From contig JBIOEJ010000003.1 in assembly GCA_044445965.1 (NCBI GenBank), positions 34,779 to 98,778 of the forward strand: a stretch of DNA of 64,000 nucleotides, written 5' to 3'. Of the stretch, positions 48,901 to 56,490 are shown piece by piece. A program made the translations under genes and the position numbers. The first letter of the stretch is position 1, and every line of letters starts with the position of its first letter. The notes under the pieces were generated by a model, which saw nothing but the letters and a program-made list of their open reading frames with translations, did no database searches and was not told where the DNA came from. Source of the DNA: GAS188 sp044445965 (GTDB lineage Bacteria; Pseudomonadota; Alphaproteobacteria; Rhizobiales; Beijerinckiaceae).

Positions 48901-49490
48901 CGCATGCCTACGGGGCGGACGCTGACTCCGACGGGCTCGAGGCGAAGGACGCCTTCCGCACCCGTATCGCTGCCGCGGATGCCTTTGTTCATGTCCAAGA
49001 CATGGCCGAGCAGGATGTGCTCGACGCCGATGCCTTCCCCGAGCACGAGGGAGGCTTTTCGGCCGCGGCCGCGGCGCTCGGCGCCGATCCGGCCCTCTAC
49101 CACGCCGATACCTCGCGTCCCGACAGAAGCGTGGTTCGCACGCTGTCTGAAGAGGTCGCGCGTGTGGTGCGCGGCCGCGCCGCCAATCCGCGCTGGATCG
49201 CCGGCCAGATGCGGCATGGCTTTCGCGGCGCGGCCGAGATCGCCGAGACGGTCGACAACCTCTTCGCCTTCGCCGCCATGACGGAGGCGGTGACGAGCCG
49301 GCAATTCGACCTCGTCTATGACGCGACTTGCGGCAACGAGGCGGTGCGCGAATTCCTCGAGCGCGCCAACCCCGAGGCCGCGCGCGCCATCGCCGAGCGC
49401 TTCACTCAGGCGTCGCGTCGCGGCTTTTGGGCTTCGCGGCGCAACTCGTCCGCCGCGCGGCTCGCGGAGATGATGAAGGCGCGCGTATGA
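45981..49490 (+). CDS. cobN: Cobaltochelatase subunit CobN with inserted palindromic segment
   Basis: The 1169-residue large subunit of the aerobic cobalt chelatase inserts Co2+ into hydrogenobyrinate diamide. Conserved blocks include VVQVILGGSSLEQW, LSDYPGKGGRAGYAVGLDTPAS, HCGTHGTLEWLPGKAVALS, VVYPFIVNNPGEAAQAKRRI, LFTIDPRAVPTRTAWEIG and NPRWIAGQMRHGFRGAAEIAETVDNLFAFA near the end. Residues about 427-496 are a foreign low-complexity segment, rich in Pro, Gly, Ala and Arg, encoded by palindromic DNA (47261-47468). It sits between TAELMGRL and LPDYHRLFGTLPPAF, a surface loop in most CobN. The frame is preserved. cobS and cobT are not in the window. Confidence 0.96.
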   Translation: MHLLRTETRSLDETVEAVELAQTPADIVCLSFSDGDLAGLAHAWEEGREELPSLRLANLAALRHPFSVDRYVEEVVAEARFVLVRLLGGLDYWRYGVEELSRTARQHGFALAIVPGDARQDARLDAASTLPKCELARLFAYLQNGGPDNLSELLRFLADRVRGPVAWREPRPVPAFGLFEAGCRSGNGSAPKALILLYRSVLLAADTLPVTALADALASRGLSVTAAFVTSLKDGEAAGPLADWLAGARPDVIMNTTAFSARLDAGGVLDAADCPVVQVILGGSSLEQWCAGMRGLTAADLAMNVVLPEMDGRLLAGAISFKGEAGRSEALEFTRLAHCPEASRIAHAADLAGAWVKLRRLPRQERRLACVLSDYPGKGGRAGYAVGLDTPASILSIACGLREAGYAIGKMPDTAELMGRLTWQAPCPSPALAGEGGRKADGWGAASEKPPTRPLGKSFAATLPRCAEAGEDTQSQFHLPPVRKKRACRGPARGEGDVGACSMRLPDYHRLFGTLPPAFTASVMNAWGLPEDDPCVRDGAFRFRMIRSGALIVALQPDRGRVASRKSDYHDANLPPRHGYIAFYLWLREIERIDAMIHCGTHGTLEWLPGKAVALSQTCAPEVVLGPLPVVYPFIVNNPGEAAQAKRRIAAVTIGHMTPPLIDAGSHGATAELEALFDEYASAQSLDRRRARLLSTAILAKAHEFGLAQEIGLDPNGDPMEALTRLDAWLCELKDMRIGDGLHVFGKGTPSEIEGLLRALDGRFVEPGPAGAPSRGRLDVLPTGRNLFTIDPRAVPTRTAWEIGSRTANEVMTRHAQEHGDWPRNIVIDLWGSATMRTGGDDIAQGLALLGVRPLWDSASTRVSGFEILPLAKLGRPRVDVTLRISGLFRDVFPTQIALFDKAVRAVAELDEEEEDNPLAASLRAVPAQGRKLAAARIFGAASGAYGVGLAGKLAQDGSLSRRELGEAYMTATSHAYGADADSDGLEAKDAFRTRIAAADAFVHVQDMAEQDVLDADAFPEHEGGFSAAAAALGADPALYHADTSRPDRSVVRTLSEEVARVVRGRAANPRWIAGQMRHGFRGAAEIAETVDNLFAFAAMTEAVTSRQFDLVYDATCGNEAVREFLERANPEAARAIAERFTQASRRGFWASRRNSSAARLAEMMKARV
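47261..47468. repeat. Palindromic element inside cobN, in frame
   Basis: TCCCTCCCCTGC opens the element. The left arm GGGGGAGGGAGGCCGC...GCGGACGGGTGGG is complementary to the right arm CCCACCCGTCCGC...GCGGCCACCCTCCCCC. A second piece ends with GCGAGGGGAGAGGG. The same left arm and order occur in cobE at 55254-55389. Confidence 0.8.
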
Positions 49491-50953
49491 GCGCCCGCGC
49501 CGGTCTGCGCCGTGGCTGGTGCCCGAGCGTGCTGCGGCCCATGCCGAGCGGCGATGGGCTGTTGCTGCGCCTGGGCATTCCAGGGGGCGCGATGCAAGCC
49601 GCGCTGGCGCGGCAGATCGCCGATTGTGCGCGCCGCTTCGGCAACGGCCTCGTCGATTTGACGCGGCGCGCCAATCTGCAGTTGCGCGGCGTGTGCGAAA
49701 CGGCCTTGCCCTCGCTGGTCGCGCGGCTCGCCTCGCTGGGACTCGTTCCTCCGGAGGAGGAGCCCGAAGCTGCGTGCAACATCATGGCAAGCCCGCTGGC
49801 CGGCATCGATCCGAGCGCGGTGTGCGATATCCGACCAATGGTGATGGCCCTGCGGGAATGTCTCGCGAGCGAGCGGGCCTTGGTGGCGCTGCCGGCGAAG
49901 TTCGGCTTTCTCGTCGATGACGGCGGGGAGCCCAGCCTTGATGACGTAGACGCCGATATTCGGTTCAAGGCAATGTTCTTGCCGAGTGGCCCGCGCTTTC
50001 TGGTCGGGCTCGGCGGTCATGCGGACGCAGCGGTGACCATCGGCAGCTGCGCGGCACGGGACCTGCCCGATGCCGCCATTGCGCTGGCGCGCGCCTTCCT
50101 CGAACTGCGCGGGGAGGAGGACGAGGCGCCGCGCCGTATGGGTAATCTCGTCGGGCTGTTGGGGGCCCATGCCATCGCGAGATCGGCGCGAGCACTGATC
50201 GTTGCCGCACCGAAGCAGGCACGCGCGCCTACCCTCTCCCCTCGCGAGAGAGGGTGCTTCGATGAAGTCGAAGCGGGAGAGGGGACTGTGCCGCTTGGGA
50301 TTCTCCCCCTCTCCCTACCCTCGCTGACGCGAGGGCCACCCTCTCCCGCAAGGGGAGAGGGCAAGCCGCCCATCGGCTTTCGCCTTCTCGACAAACGACT
50401 TGGGTTCTTGGGCGTCGCCGCGCCTTTCGGTCGGCTGGCCTCCGACCAGCTCGAACGTCTTGCGGAATCGGCGGAGGAAACACGTGGTGAGCTGCGCCTC
50501 TCCCCCTGGCGCGCGATTCTGGTCACGAACGTGACAGCGTCACAGTCCGAGAAGCTCAGCCACCGCTTCGCCGGCTCAGGCTTCATCACCGAAGCCAGCG
50601 ATCCGCGGCTTGCGGTCACGGCTTGCCCTGGAAGCCCGGCCTGCTTGCGCGCCACGGTCTCGACCCGCGACGACGCGCTGTTGCTCGCGCCTCTGGCGCG
50701 AAGCTTCGCTGCGGAAGGCATCGGGATGCACCTCTCCGGCTGCGCCAAGGGCTGCGCCCGAAGCGGCGCCACATGCGTGACATTGGTCGGGCACGATGGC
50801 CGCTATGACCTCGTCCTCGACGGCACCACGGGCGATCGGCCGAGGCGCCAGGGTCTCACGGCGGAGGAAGCGAAGACAGCGCTGGTGCAAATAATCGCGG
50901 ACCGCGCCACGCTCGCCAAGGCGCGCGCCGGTAACCTCGGAAGGATTAGATGA
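49487..50953 (+). CDS. cobG: Precorrin-3B synthase CobG with inserted palindromic segment
   Basis: The 488-residue oxygen-dependent ring-contraction enzyme starts GLRRGWCPSVLRPMPSGDGLLLRLGIPGG. It is a nitrite/sulfite-reductase-like protein whose C-terminal half carries the [4Fe-4S]/haem-type cysteines: TACPGSPACLRA and HLSGCAKGCARSG. Residues about 249-293 (APTLSPRERGCF... to SPARGEGK) are an in-frame foreign segment encoded by a palindromic repeat (50231-50364). Removing it restores the family length of about 440-460. The ATG overlaps the cobN stop and the stop overlaps the cobH ATG. Its presence shows that the aerobic cobalamin route is used. Confidence 0.93.
   Translation: MSARAGLRRGWCPSVLRPMPSGDGLLLRLGIPGGAMQAALARQIADCARRFGNGLVDLTRRANLQLRGVCETALPSLVARLASLGLVPPEEEPEAACNIMASPLAGIDPSAVCDIRPMVMALRECLASERALVALPAKFGFLVDDGGEPSLDDVDADIRFKAMFLPSGPRFLVGLGGHADAAVTIGSCAARDLPDAAIALARAFLELRGEEDEAPRRMGNLVGLLGAHAIARSARALIVAAPKQARAPTLSPRERGCFDEVEAGEGTVPLGILPLSLPSLTRGPPSPARGEGKPPIGFRLLDKRLGFLGVAAPFGRLASDQLERLAESAEETRGELRLSPWRAILVTNVTASQSEKLSHRFAGSGFITEASDPRLAVTACPGSPACLRATVSTRDDALLLAPLARSFAAEGIGMHLSGCAKGCARSGATCVTLVGHDGRYDLVLDGTTGDRPRRQGLTAEEAKTALVQIIADRATLAKARAGNLGRIR
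50231..50364. repeat. Palindromic element inside cobG, in frame
   Basis: It begins ACCCTCTCCCCTCGCGAGAGAGGGT (a compact hairpin), continues with GGGAGAGGGG and CTCCCCCTCTCCC, and ends CCACCCTCTCCCGCAAGGGGAGAGGG. The blocks match the intergenic element at 30184-30249 and not the cobN/cobE type. Confidence 0.78.
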
Positions 50954-51582
50954 GCGAGCGCTATTCCTATATCCGCGACGGGGCGGAGATCTATCGGCGT
51001 TCGTTTTCTATCATTCGCGCCGAGGCGGATCTAAAGCGCTTCTCGACCGAAGAGGAGAAGGTCGCGGTGCGACTCATCCACGCCTGCGGTCTGATCGAGG
51101 CCGCGGCCGATATCGCTTTCTCCCCAGGGGCCGTTGCGGCAGCGCGGGCGGCGCTCATGGCCGGGGCGCCGATCCTGTGCGATTCCAAGATGGTGGCAAA
51201 CGGGGTGACGCGCGCCCGTTTGCCGTGCGCCAACGAGGTGATCTGCACGCTCGACGATGCCAGCGTGCCCGGCCTTGCCGCGCGCCTTGGCACAACGCGG
51301 ACAGCCGGCGCCATGGAGCTGTGGCGCCCGCACCTTAAGGGAGCGCTTATCGCCATCGGCAATGCGCCGACCGCACTGTTTCGCCTGCTGGAGATGCTCG
51401 ACGAGGGAGCGCCGGCCCCAGCCGCCGTGATCGGCATGCCCGTCGGCTTCGTCGGCGCGGCAGAGTCGAAGGAAGCGCTGATCGGCGATGGCCGCCTGCC
51501 TTTTCTCGTGGTGCGCGGCAGGCGCGGCGGCAGCGCCATGGCGGCAGCCGCCGTCAACGCCATCGCGAGCGAGCGCGAATGA
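50950..51582 (+). CDS. cobH: Precorrin-8X methylmutase CobH
   Basis: The 210-residue enzyme moves a methyl group from C-11 to C-12 to give hydrogenobyrinate. It shows YIRDGAEIYRRSFSIIRAE, the catalytic His in VRLIHACGLIEAA, LCDSKMVANGVTR, LCRL-like AIGNAPTALFRLLEML and MPVGFVGAAESKEALI. Length and motifs are typical. The ATG overlaps the cobG stop by 4 bp and the stop overlaps cobI. Confidence 0.96.
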   Translation: MSERYSYIRDGAEIYRRSFSIIRAEADLKRFSTEEEKVAVRLIHACGLIEAAADIAFSPGAVAAARAALMAGAPILCDSKMVANGVTRARLPCANEVICTLDDASVPGLAARLGTTRTAGAMELWRPHLKGALIAIGNAPTALFRLLEMLDEGAPAPAAVIGMPVGFVGAAESKEALIGDGRLPFLVVRGRRGGSAMAAAAVNAIASERE

Positions 51583-52334
51583 GCGCGGTGAACGGACGAG
51601 GGAGCCAAGCCGTGGGGCGGCTCGTTGGCGTCGGCCTCGGTCCCGGCGATCCCGAGCTCCTCACGGTGAAGGCAGTGCGCCTGATCGCGGAAGCGCCGGT
51701 GATCGCCTATTTTGCCAAGAACGGGCGCCCCTCCAATGCCAGGCGCATCGCCGATCGCTGGATCAAAGTGGGTGTCATCGAGATGCCGCTCCTCTATCCG
51801 GTCACGACCGAAATCCCCTTCGACGAGCCCGCCTATTCGCGCGCCTTGCGTCCCTTCTACGACAAGTCGGCGAAAGCCATCGCGGCGCATCTCGACGCCG
51901 AACGCGACGTGGCGCTGATCTGCGAGGGCGACCCGCTATTCTACGGTTCCTTCATGCATATCCATGCGCGGCTGAAGGATCGATTCGAGGTCACGATCTG
52001 CGCCGGGGTCACCGGCATGTCCGGTTGCTGGACGGCGGCGCAGGCGCCGATGAGCTGGGGCGACGACGTGCTCACCGTGCTGCCCGGCACCTTGCCGCGT
52101 GACGACCTCGCCCGCCGCCTCGCCGCGACCGATGCAGCCGTGGTGATGAAGCTCGGCCACAACCTCCCGAAGGTGCGTGCGGCGCTCGCCGATGCGGGCC
52201 TCGCCGAGCGAGCCATCTATGTCGAGCGCGGCACCATGGCCGAAGAGCGCATCCTGCCGCTGGCGGACAAGACCGACGATGACGCGCCCTATTTCGCGTT
52301 GATCCTCGTGCCTGGCCGGGGAAGGCGGCCGTGA
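51579..52334 (+). CDS. cobI: Precorrin-2 C20-methyltransferase CobI
   Basis: The 251-residue SAM-dependent methyltransferase of the tetrapyrrole family starts with LVGVGLGPGDPELLTVKAVRLI and has CEGDPLFYGSFMHIH, TVCAGVTGMSGCW-like ICAGVTGMSGC and VMKLGHNLPKVRAAL. It adds the C-20 methyl to precorrin-2, giving the substrate of CobG. Start ATG 51579 overlaps the cobH stop. Its stop overlaps the cobJ GTG by 4 bp. Confidence 0.95.
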   Translation: MSAVNGRGSQAVGRLVGVGLGPGDPELLTVKAVRLIAEAPVIAYFAKNGRPSNARRIADRWIKVGVIEMPLLYPVTTEIPFDEPAYSRALRPFYDKSAKAIAAHLDAERDVALICEGDPLFYGSFMHIHARLKDRFEVTICAGVTGMSGCWTAAQAPMSWGDDVLTVLPGTLPRDDLARRLAATDAAVVMKLGHNLPKVRAALADAGLAERAIYVERGTMAEERILPLADKTDDDAPYFALILVPGRGRRP

Positions 52335-53104
52335 GCGCTGGAGCGTGCCGACTTGTCGTCGTCGGCCTAGGACCGGGCGCGGCGGAATGGATGACGCCGG
52401 AGGCGACGGCCGAGCTCGCCGCGGCGAGCGACCTCGTCGGTTACGGCCCCTATCTCGCGCGCCTGCCCGAGCAAGCGGGGCAGCTTCGCCATGCGAGCGA
52501 TAACCGCGAGGAGCTGTCGCGCGCCCGCGAGGCGCTGGCGCTTGCGGCCGGAGGGCGTCGGGTGGCGGTCGTCTCCGGCGGCGATCCCGGCGTGTTCGCC
52601 ATGGCGGCGGCGGTGTTCGAGGCGATCGAGCACGGCGAGGCACGCTGGCGCGACCTCGATGTGGCCGTCATTCCGGCAATCACGGCGATGCAGGCGGCGG
52701 CAGCGCGGATCGGCGCGCCGCTCGGTCATGATTTCTGTGCGATCTCGCTGTCGGACAATCTCAAGCCCTGGACCATCGTCGAAAGGCGCCTCGCCGCGGC
52801 GGCAGAGGCCGATTTCGTCATCGCGCTCTATAATCCGGCCTCCAAGGCGCGGCCCGACCGCATCCATGACGCTTTCGCCTGTCTGCGGGCGCGCAAATCC
52901 GGAACGACACCGGTGATCTTCGCGAGGGCTGTCGGGCGCGAGGATGAGCGCATCGCGATCACCGACTTGGCGCGGGCCGATCCGAACCTCGCCGACATGG
53001 CGACGCTCGTTATCATCGGGTCGAGCGCGACGCGGGTCATCGAGAGGCCGGCTCCGGCCCGGCCTTTCGTCTACACGCCGCGCGCCTACGGGGCGCGGCC
53101 GTGA
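52331..53104 (+). CDS. cobJ: Precorrin-3B C17-methyltransferase CobJ
   Basis: The 257-residue methyltransferase contains VVGLGPGAAEWMTPEA, LVGYGPYLARL, VSGGDPGVFAMAAAVFEAIE, AITAMQAAAARIGAPLGHDFCAISLSDNLKPW and ALYNPASKARPDR. It methylates C-17 and completes ring contraction. It starts with GTG at 52331, overlapping cobI. Its 3' end overlaps the convergent cobK gene by 19 bp. Confidence 0.95.
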   Translation: MSAGACRLVVVGLGPGAAEWMTPEATAELAAASDLVGYGPYLARLPEQAGQLRHASDNREELSRAREALALAAGGRRVAVVSGGDPGVFAMAAAVFEAIEHGEARWRDLDVAVIPAITAMQAAAARIGAPLGHDFCAISLSDNLKPWTIVERRLAAAAEADFVIALYNPASKARPDRIHDAFACLRARKSGTTPVIFARAVGREDERIAITDLARADPNLADMATLVIIGSSATRVIERPAPARPFVYTPRAYGARP

Positions 53105-53832
53105 CGCGCGATCCAATCGAGCACCGCCGCCGGCTCGTGCAGCGCCGGCGTCTCGACGGGCTTCGGCCGGCGGATCATCACGACCGGCAAGCCGAGGCGG
53201 CGCGCCGCCTCGATCTTCGCATAGGTCGCGGCCCCGCCACTGTTCTTGCTGACCACGATGTCGATTTTCGCCAGGCGCATCGTCCGCTCCTCGCTATCGA
53301 CCGTGAAGGGCGGACGAGCCAGCACCAACTCATGATGCGGCAAGCTCGCGAGCCCCGCCGGCTCGTCGATGGCGCGGATGAGGTAATGGTGTTGCGGAGC
53401 GGCGGCGAAAGCCGGCAGCGACAGGCGGCCGACCGTCAGGAATACGTGGCGCGCGAGCCGGTCGAGCGCAGCAGCGGCCGCGGTGGCATCCGCGACCTCG
53501 ATCCAGCGATCTCCTGTGACCGGCATCCATGGCGCACGGGTGAAAGCGACGAGCGGGATGCCGAGCGTGGAGCAGGCTTCCTTCGCGTGACGCGACATCT
53601 GAGCCGCGAAGGGATGCGTGGCGTCGACCACGGCCTCGATACCCTCGCCCGTGAGATAGGCGGCGAGACCGGCGACGCCCCCGAAGCCGCCGATGCGCAT
53701 CGGAACGGGAGCGGGCGCCGGTTGTGCCGTGCGCCCGGCGAGAGACAGCCTCGCCTCTATCTCGCTTCGCCCGCAAAGCAGTCGCGCCAGCGCCGAGGCC
53801 TCGGTCGAGCCGCCCAGGATGAGAATGCGCAT
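53086..53832 (-). CDS. cobK: Precorrin-6A reductase CobK
   Basis: The 248-residue NADPH-dependent reductase has LILGGSTEASALARLL at the N terminus, VVDATHPFAAQMSRHA, VFLTVGRLSLPAF and IVVSKNSGGAATYAKIEAARRLGLPVVMIRRP. It reduces precorrin-6A to 6B. It is on the minus strand inside the otherwise plus-strand cob operon, convergent to cobJ (19-bp overlap) and divergent from cobL with a 74-bp gap. It therefore needs its own promoter in that gap. Confidence 0.96.
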   Translation of the reverse strand: MRILILGGSTEASALARLLCGRSEIEARLSLAGRTAQPAPAPVPMRIGGFGGVAGLAAYLTGEGIEAVVDATHPFAAQMSRHAKEACSTLGIPLVAFTRAPWMPVTGDRWIEVADATAAAAALDRLARHVFLTVGRLSLPAFAAAPQHHYLIRAIDEPAGLASLPHHELVLARPPFTVDSEERTMRLAKIDIVVSKNSGGAATYAKIEAARRLGLPVVMIRRPKPVETPALHEPAAVLDWIARHGRAP

Positions 53833-53906
53833 GCGGGCTTCTTACGCCCATCGCAGGCGCTTGTGAAAAGCAGGACGCGCTCGCCATCCTTGCGCGCGAC
53901 CGCGAG

Positions 53907-55112
53907 ATGACGCCCTGGCTGTCGCTCATCGGGATTGGCGAGGATGGCGCCGACGGGCTGTCGTCGTCCGCGAGGCGGTGCATCGCGAAGGCCGAGCTGG
54001 TCGTGGGCGGCAAGCGGCATCTCGCGCTCGCCGGCGGCTTTCCGGGCGAGGCCCTCGCCTGGCCCTCGCCGCTCACCGATGCTGTTGCCGCGATCCTGGC
54101 CCGGCGCGGACGGCCGGTGGCCGTGCTCGCCTCCGGCGACCCGTTCTTCCACGGCGTCGGCTCGACGCTGATGGGGCATGTGGCGGCGGAGGAGATGGTC
54201 TGCCTTCCGGCGCCTTCGGCCTTCAGCCTCGCCGCCGCGAGACTCGGCTGGGCGCAGCAGGATTGCGCCCTCGTCTCGCTGCACGGCCATGCGCTCGAGC
54301 GGATCATCCCGCATCTGCAGCCCGGCGCGCGCATCCTGGCCCTGTCCTGGGATGCGACGACGCCGGGCAAGCTCGCGGCGCTGCTGGCGGCGCGCGGCAT
54401 GGGGCGCTCCCGCTTCGTCGTTTGCGAGGCGATGGGCGGGCCGCGCGAGCGATTGTCGGAAACGCTGGCCGACCAGTTCGTTCTCGACAACGTCGATCCC
54501 CTGAACACCGTCGCCGTGGAAGTGATCGCGGAAGCGGACGCGATCGTCGTGCCGCTGACGGCCGGGCTGCCGGACGCGATGTTCGAGCATGACGGACAGA
54601 TCACCAAGCGCGACATCCGCGCCGCGACGCTTGCTGCGCTCGCCCCGCGCCGAGGTGAGATGCTCTGGGATATCGGCGCGGGATCCGGCTCGATCGGCAT
54701 CGAATGGATGCTGCGCCATCCGGCCAATCGGGCCGTTGCGGTCGAGGTGCGCCCGGAGCGCGCGGCCCGCATCACTCGCAACGCGGCGGCGCTCGGCGTG
54801 CCGGAACTCGCTGTCGTCGAAGGGCCGGCGCCTGTTTCCCTCAGGGGTCTGTCGAGGCCGGACGCGGTGTTCGTCGGCGGCGGGGCGGGCGACGAAGGGG
54901 TCCTCGACGCCGCCTGGGACCCCTTGCCGCGAGGCGGACGCCTCGTCGTTAACGCGGTGACGATCGAGACCCAGGCCGAGCTGATCCGTCGCTACGGCAT
55001 TCTGGGAGGCGAGTTGATCACCATGCAGATCGCGTATGCGGAACCGCTCGGCAGCTTCCACGGCTTTCGCCCGGGTCTGCCGGTGATGCGCTGGACGGTC
55101 GCGAAGCCGTGA
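53907..55112 (+). CDS. cobL: Precorrin-6B C5,15-methyltransferase/decarboxylase CobL
   Basis: The 401-residue fusion of CbiE and CbiT. The N-terminal half (about 1-200) is a methyltransferase of the CobA type: LSLIGIGEDGADGLS, LASGDPFFHGVGSTL and CLPAPSAFSLAAARLGWAQQD. The C-terminal half (about 215-401) has RDIRAATLAALAPRRGEMLWDIGAGSGSIGIEWML, the SAM motif of the CbiT decarboxylase. It methylates C-5 and C-15 and removes the acetate carboxyl. It begins a new plus-strand run after cobK, with GTG/ATG at 53907, and its stop overlaps the cobE start. Confidence 0.95.
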   Translation: MTPWLSLIGIGEDGADGLSSSARRCIAKAELVVGGKRHLALAGGFPGEALAWPSPLTDAVAAILARRGRPVAVLASGDPFFHGVGSTLMGHVAAEEMVCLPAPSAFSLAAARLGWAQQDCALVSLHGHALERIIPHLQPGARILALSWDATTPGKLAALLAARGMGRSRFVVCEAMGGPRERLSETLADQFVLDNVDPLNTVAVEVIAEADAIVVPLTAGLPDAMFEHDGQITKRDIRAATLAALAPRRGEMLWDIGAGSGSIGIEWMLRHPANRAVAVEVRPERAARITRNAAALGVPELAVVEGPAPVSLRGLSRPDAVFVGGGAGDEGVLDAAWDPLPRGGRLVVNAVTIETQAELIRRYGILGGELITMQIAYAEPLGSFHGFRPGLPVMRWTVAKP

Positions 55113-55720
55113 CGCCGCGCATCGCCATCGGCTTAGGCTGCCGCAAGGGCTGCGCAGGCGAGGCCATCGCGGCGCTGGTGCGCCGCGCGCTGGCGCTGGT
55201 TGGACTGAGGCTCGAAGGCGCGGATGTCACCTCGGACCCAACCTCGCCGCTCATCCCTCCCCTGCTTGCAGGGGAGGGTGGCCCGAGCGAAGCGGAGGGC
55301 CGGGTGGGGTGCTTAGTCGGTGAGCGCCCCCACCCGTCGCACCTTGCTGCGCAAGCCGCGCTACCCTCCCCCGCTTCGCCGAGGAGGGATCGGCCCGAAC
55401 TGCCACCCGCTAGTCCAATGGAACCGTTTCTGGAGATCACCCTCTTCACCGCTGAGGCCAAAGGCGATGAGCGCGGACTTGTCGAGGCAGCCGCCACACT
55501 CGGCACGAAGCTCATCCTCCTTCCGCGGGCGGAGCTCGAAGCCGCGGCTCCGCGCTGCGAGACGCATTCGGAGCGCGAACATAGACTGCTCGGGCTCCCT
55601 ACCCTTGCGGAGGCCGCGGCGCTCCCCGGCGCCGGCGCCGGCTCGCGCTTGATCCTGAAGCGCATCAGCGCGGGCGGCGCGAGCTGCGCGGTGGCGCGAC
55701 CGGCGGAGATCGCGCCATGA
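55109..55720 (+). CDS. cobE: Cobalamin biosynthesis protein CobE with inserted palindromic segment
   Basis: The 203-residue protein starts RIAIGLGCRKGCAGEAIAALVRRAL, the CobE/CbiG-C signature, and continues after a break with GDERGLVEAAATLGTKLILLPRAELEAAAPRCETHSEREHRLLGLPTLAEAAAL. Residues about 49-94 (SPLIPPLLAGEGGPS to LPSPASPRRDR) are encoded by the palindromic element 55254-55389 and do not look like CobE. Without it the protein would be about 150 residues, close to the family. Frame is preserved. GTG start at 55109 overlaps cobL; stop overlaps cobM. The insertion may harm or only decorate the protein. Confidence 0.9.
   Translation: MTPRIAIGLGCRKGCAGEAIAALVRRALALVGLRLEGADVTSDPTSPLIPPLLAGEGGPSEAEGRVGCLVGERPHPSHLAAQAALPSPASPRRDRPELPPASPMEPFLEITLFTAEAKGDERGLVEAAATLGTKLILLPRAELEAAAPRCETHSEREHRLLGLPTLAEAAALPGAGAGSRLILKRISAGGASCAVARPAEIAP
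55254..55389. repeat. Palindromic element inside cobE, in frame
   Basis: Begins TCCCTCCCCTGCTTGCAGGGGAGGGTGG, then GCGGAGGGCCGGGTGGGG, a loop, and the complementary CCCCCACCCGTCGC...CGCGCTACCCTCCCCC. It closely parallels the cobN element at 47261-47468 in order and sequence. Confidence 0.8.
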
Positions 55721-56490
55721 CGGTGCATTTCATCGGCGCCGGCCCCGGCGCGCCGGACCTGATCACCTTGCGCGGCCGCGACCTCCTCCAGCGCTGTCTC
55801 GTCTGCCTGTATGCCGGGTCGCTGGTGCCGAAGGAGCTGCTCCGGCATTGCCCGGAAGGGGCGCGCATCGTCGACACGGCGCCGATGACGCTCGATGAGA
55901 TCGGAAGCGAGTTCTCGCGCGCCGAGGCGGCCGGCGAGGATGTGGCGCGGCTGCATTCGGGGGATCTCTCGGTCTGGAGCGCCATGGGTGAGCAGTTGCG
56001 CCGGCTCGATGCGCTGAAGATCCCTTACACCATCACGCCGGGCGTGCCCTCCTTCGCGGCGGCGGCCGCCGCGCTCGGACGCGAGCTGACCTTGCCGGAA
56101 ATCGCCCAGTCCGTGGTGCTGACGCGCATATCGGGGCGCGCCTCCTTGATGCCGGAGCGCGAGACGCTCGCCAATTTCGCGCGCACCGGCGCGACGCTCG
56201 CGATCCATCTCGCGATCCACGCGCTCGAAAGGGTGGTCGCGGAGCTCACCCCCCATTATGGCGGCGATTGCCCGGTCGCCATCGTCTATCGCGCCTCGTG
56301 GCCCGACGAGCGCATCGTCAAAGGCAGTTTGGGAACGATCGTGGCGCTCATGGCGCAGGCGCCCGTGGAGCGCACGGCGCTGATCCTGGTCGGCCCCGCG
56401 CTCGGCGCCGAGGATTTCCGCGAAAGCGCGCTTTACGATCCGGGCTATCGCCGCCGCTATCGCATGGCGGCGCAGGAGGATCAGGAATGA
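55717..56490 (+). CDS. cobM: Precorrin-4 C11-methyltransferase CobM
   Basis: The 257-residue enzyme has VHFIGAGPGAPDLITLRGRDLL, CLYAGSLVPKELL, LHSGDLSVWSAMGEQLRRLDALKIPYTITPGVPSFAAAAAALG and VVLTRISGRASLMPE. It methylates C-11 of precorrin-4. Start ATG overlaps the cobE stop. Its 3' end overlaps the convergent cbiD gene by 10 bp. Confidence 0.95.
   Translation: MTVHFIGAGPGAPDLITLRGRDLLQRCLVCLYAGSLVPKELLRHCPEGARIVDTAPMTLDEIGSEFSRAEAAGEDVARLHSGDLSVWSAMGEQLRRLDALKIPYTITPGVPSFAAAAAALGRELTLPEIAQSVVLTRISGRASLMPERETLANFARTGATLAIHLAIHALERVVAELTPHYGGDCPVAIVYRASWPDERIVKGSLGTIVALMAQAPVERTALILVGPALGAEDFRESALYDPGYRRRYRMAAQEDQE

Noticed and set aside
47261..50364. CRISPR array in the cob operon
   Set aside because: The repeats are irregular palindromes inside genes, without equal spacers or cas genes.
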